NCBI GenBank assembly: GCA_964631345.1
Contig: CAZVWE010000007.1
Span: 1 to 64,000 of the forward strand
Origin: MGBC163016 sp964631345
Lineage (GTDB): Bacteria > Actinomycetota > Coriobacteriia > Coriobacteriales > Eggerthellaceae
Direction of reading: 5' to 3'
DNA length: 64,000 nucleotides
A program made the translations under genes and the position numbers. Positions 43,250-52,182 of this stretch are shown here, piece after piece (position 1 is the stretch's first letter; each line of letters begins with the position of its first letter). The notes under the pieces are model-generated. The model was not told the DNA's origin and made no database searches. It saw nothing but the letters and a program-made list of their open reading frames with translations.

Positions 43250-44044
43250 TTGACTGAGGGTAATAACATACCAAGAGTTGTATTTATCGGACTTGCCAGT
43301 TGTTTCGGCTGTCAGATCAATATCACCAATGCAGAAGCTTACTTGCTTGATGTTTTAGGGCAAATTGACATGCGGTATTGGCAACTCACATCAAGTGAAG
43401 GAATGCCTGAAGATTTCGATATAGCTGTAATTGAGGGTGCAGTTACTACAGCTGATGCTATAGAGCATATAAAGCGTGTTCGTGAAGTTGCAAAAAGCGT
43501 CATAACCATTGGGGCTTGTGCGAAAACCGGCGGAATTCCAGGGATTGCATCTTTTGATTATGACGAGCGCTCGCATGAGGTTTATGGTGATGCAGTTCCG
43601 CAAATTGTAAGTGATATCGCCATAAAGCCGTGTGCGGTTAAAGATATTATCAAGGTAGATTATGAGGTTGCATGTTGTCCTGTAGATCCTTTTGATTTTG
43701 TAAGGGTTTTACAGGATGCACTCTATGGATCCAATGCATACCCACGAACTTCTACGCTTTGTGGTGAGTGTAAAAACAATGGTCGTGGATGTTTCTATGG
43801 ACGAGGCGTGCTTTGCTTGGGAATGATAACTAGGTCAGGCTGTGGGGCACGTTGTCCTAACTTGGGAAGACCTTGCAATGGATGTGCAGGCATGTCAGAT
43901 GATGCAAATCTTAGCTCAGCTAGAGCCATAGCTTGCGCATCCGGTATCAATCCAGATGAATTTGAATCGGCGCTTACGATTTTCAATCAAGTAGCGCTTA
44001 ATAATCAAAAAGCGCTTATTGCGGATGGGAGCGAAGATGCCTAA
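43250..44044 (+). CDS. Group 3b-type NiFe hydrogenase, delta (small) subunit
   Basis: This small subunit relays electrons from the NiFe site through iron-sulfur clusters. The 264-residue protein has the proximal cluster ligands in GLASCFGCQI, TIGACAKTGG and EVACCPVDPFDF. Further cysteines lie near the C-terminus in LCGECKNNGRGCFYG, GCGARCPN and CNGCAGM. The start is TTG, with GAAGG and GGAAGGG upstream. Seventy-four bases separate it from the gamma gene. It overlaps the large subunit gene by eight bases. Confidence 0.92.
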   Translation: MTEGNNIPRVVFIGLASCFGCQINITNAEAYLLDVLGQIDMRYWQLTSSEGMPEDFDIAVIEGAVTTADAIEHIKRVREVAKSVITIGACAKTGGIPGIASFDYDERSHEVYGDAVPQIVSDIAIKPCAVKDIIKVDYEVACCPVDPFDFVRVLQDALYGSNAYPRTSTLCGECKNNGRGCFYGRGVLCLGMITRSGCGARCPNLGRPCNGCAGMSDDANLSSARAIACASGINPDEFESALTIFNQVALNNQKALIADGSEDA

Positions 44045-45326
44045 GGCAAAGATTCAAGCGGAGCATCTCGCTCGCATCGAAGGGCATGGAGACATCAATA
44101 TATCGATTGAAGACTCGAAGGTTATTGAGTGTAAATTTTCCGTAACAGAACCTGCGCGTCTTTTTGAATCTATGGTTCGCGGCCGTCCATTTGCTGAAAG
44201 TCCATATATTGCATCGCGTGTGTGTGGGATTTGTTCTTCAAGTCATGCAGTGACAGATATTCTTGCAATTGAACGAATCTTTGGTGTTGAGGTAACCGAT
44301 AGAACGCGTGCTTTGCGCGAGCTTTTGATTTATGGATCGTATCTACAAAACCACGCAACACATCTTTTCGTTTTTGCGGCTCCTGACTTTCTTGGGCATA
44401 AAAGTGTATTTCCACTTGCTGAAGAAAATAGAGAACTTTTTGACTCAGCACTTTCTCTAAAAGCGATGGGAAATGAGCTTTGCACCAAAATAGGGGGGCG
44501 TTCAATCCATCCGATTACTGCAGTTGTTGGTGGATTTACACACGAAATATCGGCGGATGAATATTTACGTCTCGCTGAAAAGATGGAGTCCTTAATAGAT
44601 TTTGCTTTGTCTTCGGTTGACCTGTTCAAAAGCTTTGATGTTACAAATTTTGAAACCGAAGGCGATATGCTGGCAATGGTTGAAAGTGATGCTTATCCAG
44701 TTATTGGGTCTGACATGGCATCATTTGTTCGTGCGGACTATTCTTTTGATGCGCAGGATTTCAATAAGGAAATCACTGAATATACAGTTGATCGATCAGG
44801 TGCATATTTAGCAAAAGCTACGCGTACTGATAATACGTATATGACATGTGCGCTTGCAAGAATTAATGCCTCTTGGCATAACCTTACAGAACCAGCTAGG
44901 TTCGCGGCAGCAAAAGCAGGACTTAGGCCTCCTGAGATAAACCCATTTGCAAACAACTTAGCCCAGGCTGTAGAAATTGTAGACGCCCTTGTTAGATGCT
45001 CTGCGATTTGTAGATCTTTAGCAACCAACGAATATGAGGGAACGTCTTTGCCAGTTGAATTTACACCGAGAGCCGGACGCGCTGTTGGATTTACTGAAGC
45101 TCCCCGCGGATCACTTTTTCATGAACTAGAAATTGATGATGATGGCCGAATTATGCAGGCATCCATCATTCCACCAACCTCTCAAAACATTGCAAATATG
45201 GAAAGTGATATGTCTAGGCTTGCTCAGCATTTGCTTGATCAAGGAGCAGATGAGGTTGCCATTCAACAAGACATCGAAAAGCTCGTTCGAGCATACGATC
45301 CATGTCTTAGCTGTAGTGTGCATTAA
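44037..45326 (+). CDS. Group 3b-type NiFe hydrogenase, alpha (large, catalytic) subunit without C-terminal tail
   Basis: This subunit carries the NiFe centre that splits or forms H2. The 429-residue protein has both nickel motifs, RVCGICSSSHA near residue 62 and DPCLSCSVH at the very end. In most such subunits a few residues follow this His and are removed by a specific protease after nickel insertion. Here the stop codon comes directly after His. ATG 44037 is chosen because GGGAG stands five bases upstream. It is the last gene of the operon. Confidence 0.94.
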   Translation: MPKAKIQAEHLARIEGHGDINISIEDSKVIECKFSVTEPARLFESMVRGRPFAESPYIASRVCGICSSSHAVTDILAIERIFGVEVTDRTRALRELLIYGSYLQNHATHLFVFAAPDFLGHKSVFPLAEENRELFDSALSLKAMGNELCTKIGGRSIHPITAVVGGFTHEISADEYLRLAEKMESLIDFALSSVDLFKSFDVTNFETEGDMLAMVESDAYPVIGSDMASFVRADYSFDAQDFNKEITEYTVDRSGAYLAKATRTDNTYMTCALARINASWHNLTEPARFAAAKAGLRPPEINPFANNLAQAVEIVDALVRCSAICRSLATNEYEGTSLPVEFTPRAGRAVGFTEAPRGSLFHELEIDDDGRIMQASIIPPTSQNIANMESDMSRLAQHLLDQGADEVAIQQDIEKLVRAYDPCLSCSVH

Positions 45327-45459
45327 CACTTTCGTATCTACAATGATGGCATCACATGTGCTCTCTCGTTGATGGCTGAAAGCTACCACTTCTCGAAAAA
45401 GTCATAATTTTGCTACTAGTTTTTTGATCTCCCGATATCTTGCGGCTCCGCACAGGCAT

Positions 45460-45487
45460 GCCCAATATATTGTGTTGGGCAACTTTT
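45460..45487 (+). terminator. Possible terminator after the hydrogenase operon
   Basis: GCCCAA (45460-45465) pairs with TTGGGC (45475-45480) over nine bases, then AACTTTT. The stem is short, so the call is tentative. The rest of 45327-45574 holds nothing I recognise. Confidence 0.35.
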
Positions 45488-45574
45488 CACGATTCTCAAA
45501 TTTCGAACAAGCGTTTCATTTTATGCCTTCATACAGGTGAAATTCTGTGCATCTTGGTGTTGTGTGTGGATTCA

Positions 45575-45614
45575 AAAGTGGCGAAAAGTGTTGCAAAGTG
45601 GGGCAAAGTGGCAT
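45575..45614 (+). promoter_or_regulatory. MraZ operator: four AAAGTG boxes with 10-bp period
   Basis: AAAGTG occurs at 45575, 45585, 45595 and 45605, each followed by four variable bases. The period is exactly 10. MraZ is known to bind direct repeats of this period upstream of its own gene (TGGG-type in E. coli, AAAGTG-type in Mollicutes). The boxes cover the -35 and spacer of the promoter at 45591-45619, which suggests autorepression of the division cluster. Confidence 0.85.
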
Positions 45615-45619
45615 AAGAT
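45591..45619 (+). promoter_or_regulatory. Promoter of mraZ and the dcw cluster
   Basis: TTGCAA (45591-45596), a 17-base spacer and TAAGAT (45614-45619). It lies inside the AAAGTG repeat array, so bound MraZ would block RNA polymerase. The leader before mraZ is about 83 bases. Confidence 0.65.
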
Positions 45620-45708
45620 TCCTAATCACGGTAGGGCTTTGTGGGTTTTGAAACGCAGCATAAACAAACACTTAAAAACCCAACAAACGCAGAATGAGGA
45701 AGCGCCGC

Positions 45709-46257
45709 ATGACAAAAGACGTTGCAGTCATCGACATTGAATCGGAAGATGATCCTTTCGATATTGTTGGTGAGCACAGATTTAAAGTCGACGCCAAGGG
45801 TCGGGTGGCGCTCCCCGCAGAATTCCGCAAAGTCCTCTCCGGCAAACTCGTGGTGACCGTGGATCCTTCCGGCAAATGCCTAAGTGTCTACGAGAAATCC
45901 GCGTTCAACGATTGGGTGAATAAGCTGTTTCACGACAGGTATGGTGGATTTAATGCATCCGATCCAAAGCAGATCGGACTTTACAAGAAAATTCGTACCC
46001 AATCGAGGATCGTTGAGATTGATTCGTCTGGGCGCATAGGCCTTAAGCAGGATATGAGGGACAAAGCTGGCATCAAAAAGGATGTTGTTTTGTCTCCGGG
46101 TATTGGTTGCTTCGATATTTGGGACGAAGATGCCTTTGACAGCTACATGGACTCTATCGACCTGAATGACTTTTATAGTGAGTCGCCAGCAAACGTAGAG
46201 ATACCAGATGGGCAAGACGCGTCGTCAAGACCCGGAATGCCTTTGAGCTTCGTATAA
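45709..46257 (+). CDS. mraZ: Transcriptional regulator MraZ
   Basis: MraZ is a ring-shaped DNA-binding protein with two AbrB-like SpoVT/MazE repeats that controls the division and cell wall cluster. The 182-residue protein has GEHRFKVDAKGRVALPAEFR in the first repeat and RIVEIDSSGRIGLKQDMRDK in the second. It is about 35 residues longer than usual at the acidic C-terminus. ATG 45709 has GAGGA eight bases upstream; an ATG at 45694 is also in frame. It stands at the head of the cluster, right after its own predicted operator. Confidence 0.95.
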   Translation: MTKDVAVIDIESEDDPFDIVGEHRFKVDAKGRVALPAEFRKVLSGKLVVTVDPSGKCLSVYEKSAFNDWVNKLFHDRYGGFNASDPKQIGLYKKIRTQSRIVEIDSSGRIGLKQDMRDKAGIKKDVVLSPGIGCFDIWDEDAFDSYMDSIDLNDFYSESPANVEIPDGQDASSRPGMPLSFV

Positions 46258-46275
46258 GGCTATCGTCTCGGCACT

Positions 46276-47232
46276 GTGACAAGCGAATATCGGCATATTC
46301 CTGTTCTGTTAAATGAGTGCATAGATGCGCTTTGCCTAAAGCCGAAAATGGTTTTTGTAGATGCGACTTTAGGTTTTGCAGGACATTCCTTTGAAGTTGC
46401 TTCAAGGTTGGATACAACTTCAGCTCTTATAGGTATAGATCAGGACTCATATGCAAGAAGTGAAGCATATAAGCGCTTGATGACTATATCGGAAGAGAAA
46501 CGACCTGAAATTAAGATAATAGATGGCAACTTCAGGAACTTGGACGGAGAACTTTTGGAAGCAGACGTTCCTGGAATCGATGCAATTCTTTTCGATCTAG
46601 GTGTTTCGTCTTATCAGATTGATACTCCCAATCGCGGATTCTCCTTTAAGGAGAACTCGCCTCTCGATATGCGTATGGATCCGGGGAAACAAAACATAAC
46701 CGCAGAAGAGATCATCAACACCTTTAACGCAGCAGATCTCACTCGGATCATACGTACTAACTCGGACGAGAAGTGGGCAAGCCGTATTGCGGAATTTATC
46801 GTATCTGCAAGAGAAGTTACACCGATTAAGACCAGTGGTGAATTGGTTGAAATCATCAAAGCGGCTATTCCGGCATCAGCAAGACGTGCTGGTGGGCATC
46901 CGGCCAAGAGGACATTCCAAGCATTGAGAATGGAAGTTAATGGCGAGGTCAGCGCATTGCGCGAAGGCCTAGATGCGGCTGTCAGGTGGTTAAATCCCGG
47001 TGGCCGCATCTGTGTCATTGGATACCATTCAATTGAGGATCGAGTGGTGAAAGAAACCTTTAAGTCACTCGCTAACCGCTGCACTTGCCCTTCAGATTTT
47101 CCGGTATGTGTATGTGGTAAAACACCGGTTCTCTCTGTGCTTACGAAAAAGCCGATAACGCCAACAGAAGAAGAGATAGAAAGAAATCCGCGTGCAAGGA
47201 GCGCAAAACTTAGAGTAGCCGAGAAGTTATAA
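46276..47232 (+). CDS. rsmH: 16S rRNA (cytosine-1402-N4) methyltransferase RsmH
   Basis: RsmH (MraW) methylates C1402 in the ribosomal P site. The 318-residue protein has HIPVLLNECIDAL at the start and the SAM site FVDATLGFAGHSFEVASRL (the family usually reads GxGGH). It also has ILFDLGVSSYQIDTPNRGFS, PLDMRMDPG and the end motif NPRARSAKLRVAEK. The start is GTG. It follows mraZ as in most dcw clusters. Confidence 0.96.
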   Translation: MTSEYRHIPVLLNECIDALCLKPKMVFVDATLGFAGHSFEVASRLDTTSALIGIDQDSYARSEAYKRLMTISEEKRPEIKIIDGNFRNLDGELLEADVPGIDAILFDLGVSSYQIDTPNRGFSFKENSPLDMRMDPGKQNITAEEIINTFNAADLTRIIRTNSDEKWASRIAEFIVSAREVTPIKTSGELVEIIKAAIPASARRAGGHPAKRTFQALRMEVNGEVSALREGLDAAVRWLNPGGRICVIGYHSIEDRVVKETFKSLANRCTCPSDFPVCVCGKTPVLSVLTKKPITPTEEEIERNPRARSAKLRVAEKL

Positions 47233-47300
47233 GGCAAAGCTGTAAAGCAAAAGCAGCGCGGCTATAAGTATTGTGACAAGGATTTGGTAGGGAGAAACGC

Positions 47301-47813
47301 GTGAGTGCATATCCTGCATATAATATGGGCTCGACAGCCTTGTCTAGAGCGGCCTCTCCTGCACGTAAACGCAGACAGTCTCTGCCTGCTTCCCCTGAGA
47401 AATCTAGAATTGGCCAACTTGGTATAGAGGTACTTCCTGGAAATGGCCAAGGCAAGCAAAGACAGGCATCTAATGGGGTTGTTCTTCTTGCAAAGATTGC
47501 ATTAGCTGTACTTGTTGTGTTTGCTCTTGTCGGTATTGCTCGCATAACTTTATCTTCCACTACCGTTGCTGTAGCCCTTGAGGCGAAAGACTTAAATTCG
47601 AAAATCGATGTTGCTCGAGATGAGGGAAGTCTTCTTGAAGTTACAAGAAGTTCTCTTGCAAATCCTTCGCGTGTAAAGCAGGAAGCAACTGCAATTGGTA
47701 TGGCAGTTCCTGAGAGCAGCAAGTTTATGGATATGTCGGGAGATATTGTTGTTTTAGATGAAACTGGGAATCTTTCCCTAACAGGCACAGCCCTTGCCTT
47801 AGATGCTTCATAA
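47301..47813 (+). CDS. ftsL: Cell division protein FtsL-like
   Basis: FtsL joins FtsB and FtsQ in the divisome and activates FtsW and FtsI. The 170-residue protein has a basic cytosolic part and one membrane helix (about 63-84, LAKIALAVLVVFALVGIARI). A short coiled-coil-like outside part follows (VALEAKDLNSKIDVARDEGS), with PSRVKQEATAIGMAVP near the end as in FtsL families. Sequence conservation is low for this family, so the call leans on its position between rsmH and ftsI. The start is GTG. Confidence 0.82.
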   Translation: MSAYPAYNMGSTALSRAASPARKRRQSLPASPEKSRIGQLGIEVLPGNGQGKQRQASNGVVLLAKIALAVLVVFALVGIARITLSSTTVAVALEAKDLNSKIDVARDEGSLLEVTRSSLANPSRVKQEATAIGMAVPESSKFMDMSGDIVVLDETGNLSLTGTALALDAS

Positions 47814-47824
47814 GGATAGCTTTT

Positions 47825-49636
47825 ATGGCAAAGAAAAAGACCCCATCGAAGCTTTGGAAAGAAGGTTCACTGTTTGACAGAGCGATCGATGTAGTTTTTG
47901 GCGAACAACAATCAAATTCACATTCTGGTTCATATCATTCGACAGAGAGCTACGGTGCTGCGACAAAGAAAATAGCAGGTTCTGCAGATGCTCCACGTGC
48001 ACTTAATCGCATCATGATTGCGTTTTTGGTGTTCGCGGTTATCTTTTTTGGCAGGCTGGTGTTTTTGCAAGTCATCGTATCTGACCACTACACCGCAATG
48101 GCAAGAGAGACCAGAATGGTGAGTTTCGAAACTACTCCCAAGCGTGGAACTATATATGACAGAAACGGCGTAATTCTAGCTACTAGTGTTGATTGTCTTA
48201 CTGTTTATTGCAATCCTGTAGAAGTTACAGATGCTCCATCTGAGGCTAGAGCTATTGCTCGTGTTTTGGGTGGTAAAGCTGCTGACTACCTACCAGCACT
48301 TGAAAAAGAATCTACCACTTTTGCATATGTCAAGCGTCAGGCTGATATGGAAGCTGCAGAAACTTTGAGATCCATGGGTCTTGATGGTGTCTATTTCATC
48401 AATGATTCTCGTCGTGAATATCCTAATGGTGGAGTTGGTGGCCAGGTAATTGGTGTTTGCGATGTTGATGGCAACGGCATTACTGGACTTGAGCTTCAAT
48501 ATGAAGACATTTTGGCTGGAACTCCTGGTAAATATTCAGCTGAGCGCGGTGAAAAAGGAGCCCCGATTCCCGGTGGAGTTCATGAGGATGTGCCAGCACA
48601 AGATGGCGAAGACATCATGATCACGCTTGATATTAAGCTTCAAGCAAAAATGGAAGAAGCGCTAGAAGAAGGCATTATCACATATGAATCCAAAAAGGGA
48701 AACGCCTGTGTGATCGATGGCGATAACGGTGAGATTCTAGCGATTTGCTCATATCCATACCTTGATCCAACCGATAGAGAAAATTCTGTAATTGGGTCAG
48801 AGAACTTAACAGCTATAACGCAACCATTTGAACCAGGATCTATTTTTAAGACAGTATCAGCGCTTACCGTCCTTGAGCAACATGCAATGGAGCCTGATAC
48901 TGAGATATTTGTGCCTGCGGTTTTAGAGGCAAACGATTACGAGATCACAGACTCCCATTTTCGTTTTGATGAAGACATGACCTTGAGTACGATACTTAAC
49001 CAATCGTCAAATGTTGGAATTTCACTTTCAACAGAAAAAGCCGGTTTTGAGCATCTTTATGACAATATTGTAGATTTTGGATTAGTTGAAACAACCGGAG
49101 TTGATTATCCAGGTGAGTCAGCAGGCAAGCTTCCTGATTTTGAAGACTGGGGAAAGATCATTGCCTACAACATCAGCTTTGGACAAGGTCTTACAACGAC
49201 TCCTTTGCATATGGCTTCTTTCTACGGAATGATTGCGGCAGATGGATTAAAAACCCAGCCCCATTTTCTTATGTCTAAGCCGCAAACAAATGAAACAGTT
49301 ACCTACGAAACTGAACAGCTTATCACCGATCAAGAATCTATCGATAAGCTTAAAGATATGCTTTGCGGTGTTGTGCAACAAGGTACTGGTACTGATGCTG
49401 CCATTGATGGCTACGATATTGCTGGGAAAACCTCTACTGCAGAGATTGCTGAAAATGGCACATATGCTGATGACCGCTATAACCTATGTTTCGCGGGTTT
49501 CATTAATAACTCAAGCTCAAATATTGCATGCTTTGTGTCAGTCAACGATGTTCAGTATGAAGGCAGAGTAGCGTCGGTGTTTCACGATATAATGGCCGAG
49601 GCCATAGATTTGTATAACATCGTCCCTACACAATAG
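47825..49636 (+). CDS. ftsI: Penicillin-binding protein FtsI (septal transpeptidase)
   Basis: FtsI cross-links septal peptidoglycan. The 603-residue protein has one membrane helix (about 60-82) and a dimerisation domain that begins RGTIYDRNGVILATS. The transpeptidase domain has the active serine in EPGSIFKTVSALT (SxxK), the SxN motif in NQSSNVGIS and KTS in IAGKTSTAEIA. No C-terminal PASTA repeats are present. murF follows 16 bases later, so murE is missing from the usual place. Confidence 0.95.
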   Translation: MAKKKTPSKLWKEGSLFDRAIDVVFGEQQSNSHSGSYHSTESYGAATKKIAGSADAPRALNRIMIAFLVFAVIFFGRLVFLQVIVSDHYTAMARETRMVSFETTPKRGTIYDRNGVILATSVDCLTVYCNPVEVTDAPSEARAIARVLGGKAADYLPALEKESTTFAYVKRQADMEAAETLRSMGLDGVYFINDSRREYPNGGVGGQVIGVCDVDGNGITGLELQYEDILAGTPGKYSAERGEKGAPIPGGVHEDVPAQDGEDIMITLDIKLQAKMEEALEEGIITYESKKGNACVIDGDNGEILAICSYPYLDPTDRENSVIGSENLTAITQPFEPGSIFKTVSALTVLEQHAMEPDTEIFVPAVLEANDYEITDSHFRFDEDMTLSTILNQSSNVGISLSTEKAGFEHLYDNIVDFGLVETTGVDYPGESAGKLPDFEDWGKIIAYNISFGQGLTTTPLHMASFYGMIAADGLKTQPHFLMSKPQTNETVTYETEQLITDQESIDKLKDMLCGVVQQGTGTDAAIDGYDIAGKTSTAEIAENGTYADDRYNLCFAGFINNSSSNIACFVSVNDVQYEGRVASVFHDIMAEAIDLYNIVPTQ

Positions 49637-49652
49637 GCCATAAAGGTAAAAC

Positions 49653-51131
49653 ATGCGCCTAAATGCCAAACAGATAGCACAATGTACAGGTGGAGAGTTT
49701 TTTGTAGACCCTATTGATCCATCTGCCATTATTAAATATGTCGAATGGGATTCTCGTGAGGTAGGTCCTGAAAGCCTTTTTGTTGCGCTTCCTGGCAACA
49801 AAGTCGATGGCCACGAGTTTATAAACGACGCGCTTTCAGCTGGAGCTATGGCTGTGCTTGTAAGTGATCCTGTGCCTGAGAAAACATGTGGTCTTGCACG
49901 TGAAATGGGATCTGCCATTATTCAAGTTCCAAACACGGCGCATGCAGTTATGGATATTGCGCGTGAGTGGCGCTCATATCTTAAGGGATGTGTTGTTGCC
50001 ATAACTGGATCAGTTGGGAAAACCACTACTAAAAACTTAACGCGCGATGTTTCCAAAAGCGCATTTTCTACAATTGCAACTAAAGGCAATCAAAATAATG
50101 AACTAGGATGCCCGAAGACAATTCTTGCAGCTGAGGCGGATACTGAAATTGTAGTTGTTGAAATGGGAATGGATGGTTCAGGTCAGATTGCAGATCTGTG
50201 CAAAATGGCACGACCTCATGTAGGTATTGTCACAAATGTGGGCGATTCGCACTTAGAGGCATTGGGAACAAGAGAAAACATTGCGCGAGCTAAGGCAGAG
50301 CTTCTGCAAGGACTCCCGGATGGATTCGGTGTTGCAATTCTTAACGCAGAAGGCGATTTCACTGACTACATGATTGAATATGCTGATTTGGATTCAAGGC
50401 GCATAGAAAAGATTTCATTTGGCGGTGAAGCTCTTTGGGCAGAGAAATCCGTATGGGCGGACAATGTTACGCTTGATGGCGAAGGACGTCCTTCTTTTGA
50501 AATATACGCAAAAGGCTTTGATTCAGAGCCAGCAGAACCTACGCTTTTTAAGCCAGAACCGGGAATTGAGCACGCAACTTGCAGACTAACACTTAGAGGC
50601 GCACATAATGTACTTAATGCATGTGCGGCTTCGGCTTTTGGGCTTTTGCAGGGGATAGCGCTTGAAAAGATAGTGGACGCATTAAGTGCTTCGGTTCCAG
50701 AGGCTGGGCGCCAAGAGATTTTGGCATCGCGCGATGGCTTTACTGTAATAAACGATGCGTATAACGCAAGTCCAGATTCCATGAGAGCATCTCTTGCAAC
50801 GCTTGCTTCAATGGATGTCTCTGGACGGCGTATTGCTGTTTTAGGAGACATGGGAGAACTTGGGGATGGAGAAGTTGCTTGCCATGAAGGTGTTGGACGC
50901 GCAGCTGCTGAAAGTAATCTTGACAGGCTTATTTGCATAGGAGAACTTGCGCGGCATATTGCAGATGCAGCGGTGGATGCAGGTATGGATTCCGTGCAAG
51001 TGATTCATGTCGCATCTATTGGAGAGGCCTTAGAAGCTTTAGAAGGTACGCTTGATTCAGGCGATGTTGTACTTGTTAAGGCATCTCGTTTTATGGAATT
51101 GAATCGACTTGCAGAAGGGCTTGCGAGTTAA
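49653..51131 (+). CDS. murF: UDP-N-acetylmuramoyl-tripeptide-D-alanyl-D-alanine ligase
   Basis: MurF adds D-Ala-D-Ala to the cell wall precursor. The 492-residue protein has the N-terminal UDP-binding domain and the ATP loop AITGSVGKTTTKNLTRD. It also has KGNQNNELGCPKTIL, the LRGAHNVLNACAASA region and the C-terminal domain start INDAYNASPDSMRASL. All are typical for MurF. It is followed by mraY after one base. The D-Ala-D-Ala ligase gene is not in the window. Confidence 0.96.
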   Translation: MRLNAKQIAQCTGGEFFVDPIDPSAIIKYVEWDSREVGPESLFVALPGNKVDGHEFINDALSAGAMAVLVSDPVPEKTCGLAREMGSAIIQVPNTAHAVMDIAREWRSYLKGCVVAITGSVGKTTTKNLTRDVSKSAFSTIATKGNQNNELGCPKTILAAEADTEIVVVEMGMDGSGQIADLCKMARPHVGIVTNVGDSHLEALGTRENIARAKAELLQGLPDGFGVAILNAEGDFTDYMIEYADLDSRRIEKISFGGEALWAEKSVWADNVTLDGEGRPSFEIYAKGFDSEPAEPTLFKPEPGIEHATCRLTLRGAHNVLNACAASAFGLLQGIALEKIVDALSASVPEAGRQEILASRDGFTVINDAYNASPDSMRASLATLASMDVSGRRIAVLGDMGELGDGEVACHEGVGRAAAESNLDRLICIGELARHIADAAVDAGMDSVQVIHVASIGEALEALEGTLDSGDVVLVKASRFMELNRLAEGLAS

Positions 51132-51132
51132 T

Positions 51133-52179
51133 ATGTTTGCCTATTTTTCACAGTATCCAACCTTTTTGATCTTTGTTGCAGTGGTTATTGCAATGGTGGT
51201 CACCATGGCTCTTACCCCTGTATTCATAAAGATATTAAAACGTGCACAAATTGGACAGCAGGTACGCGAAGAGGGACCTGAGACTCACCTTGTTAAATCG
51301 GGAACGCCTACTATGGGCGGCGTTGTCATGCTCATAGCTGTCATAGTTGTGGCTTTTTTAGTTGGGGTTCCTGATCCTGAGACATATCTGTTATTAGGTG
51401 CGGTTGTTCTGACAGGTGTGCTTGGTCTTGTTGATGATATATCGAAGGTTGCACATGAGCGGTCTTTAGGACTAACGCCTAAGGCGAAACTCATTGGTCA
51501 GTTCTTGATTTCTCTTGTTTTCATTTTGTGTGCCATCAATGTTTTAGGAATTCCGCCAACTGTTGATATCCCATTTATCGTGACCCTTGATCTTGGAGTC
51601 TTGAACACAGCAATCGAACTTCCTGATGGGTCGATCTTTAACATTCCTTGGATATATGTCATCTTTTGCTTGATATTACTTATGGGTCTTTGTAATGCGG
51701 TTAATCTAACCGATGGTCTTGATGGGCTGGCCGGAGGAACCGTCATGATTGTTATGGTGGTTATGGCTGCTATTGCATTTCGTGGAAACTTACTTGAGCC
51801 TGCAATTTTTTCAGCGGCAATTGCTGGTGCATGTATAGGATTTCTGTGGTTTAACTCATATCCTGCGGATATTTTTATGGGAGATACCGGCTCTCTTGCT
51901 TTAGGCATGGCTCTTGGATGTTTAGCCGTGCTTACAAAAACAGAGTTTATTGTATTGATTATAGGCGCGCTTTTTGTTGCTGAGGCACTATCTGTGATGA
52001 TTCAAGTGGCCTACTTTAGACACACTGGGAAACGCGTGTTTTTGATGGCTCCATTGCATCATCATTTTGAAAAACTAGGATGGAGCGAAACCAAGGTAGT
52101 CATTAGATTCTGGATTATTTCAGGCGTTCTGTCTGCTTGTGGTTTTGCGCTGTATTTTGCAAATTCGCTTACGGGGTAA
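51133..52179 (+). CDS. mraY: Phospho-N-acetylmuramoyl-pentapeptide-transferase
   Basis: MraY makes lipid I from undecaprenyl phosphate and UDP-MurNAc-pentapeptide. The 348-residue protein has about ten membrane segments. The conserved loops are KSGTPTMGGVVML, LGLVDDISKV, NLTDGLDGLAGG, FMGDTGSLALGMALG and MAPLHHHFEKLGWSE. ATG 51133 follows the murF stop by one base. The frame is open to a TTG at 51109 within murF. Confidence 0.96.
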   Translation: MFAYFSQYPTFLIFVAVVIAMVVTMALTPVFIKILKRAQIGQQVREEGPETHLVKSGTPTMGGVVMLIAVIVVAFLVGVPDPETYLLLGAVVLTGVLGLVDDISKVAHERSLGLTPKAKLIGQFLISLVFILCAINVLGIPPTVDIPFIVTLDLGVLNTAIELPDGSIFNIPWIYVIFCLILLMGLCNAVNLTDGLDGLAGGTVMIVMVVMAAIAFRGNLLEPAIFSAAIAGACIGFLWFNSYPADIFMGDTGSLALGMALGCLAVLTKTEFIVLIIGALFVAEALSVMIQVAYFRHTGKRVFLMAPLHHHFEKLGWSETKVVIRFWIISGVLSACGFALYFANSLTG

Positions 52180-52182
52180 TAT

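Noticed and set aside
45327..45574. RNase P RNA before mraZ
   Set aside because: Some actinobacteria have rnpB near this place, but the GAGGAAAGTCC core is absent and the space is too short.
46614..47237. 207-codon open frame opposite rsmH
   Set aside because: Antisense shadow of rsmH. The composition mirrors the codon use of the real gene.
50366..50938. 190-codon open frame opposite murF
   Set aside because: Antisense shadow of murF with a Ser/Ala-rich composition and no recognisable domain.
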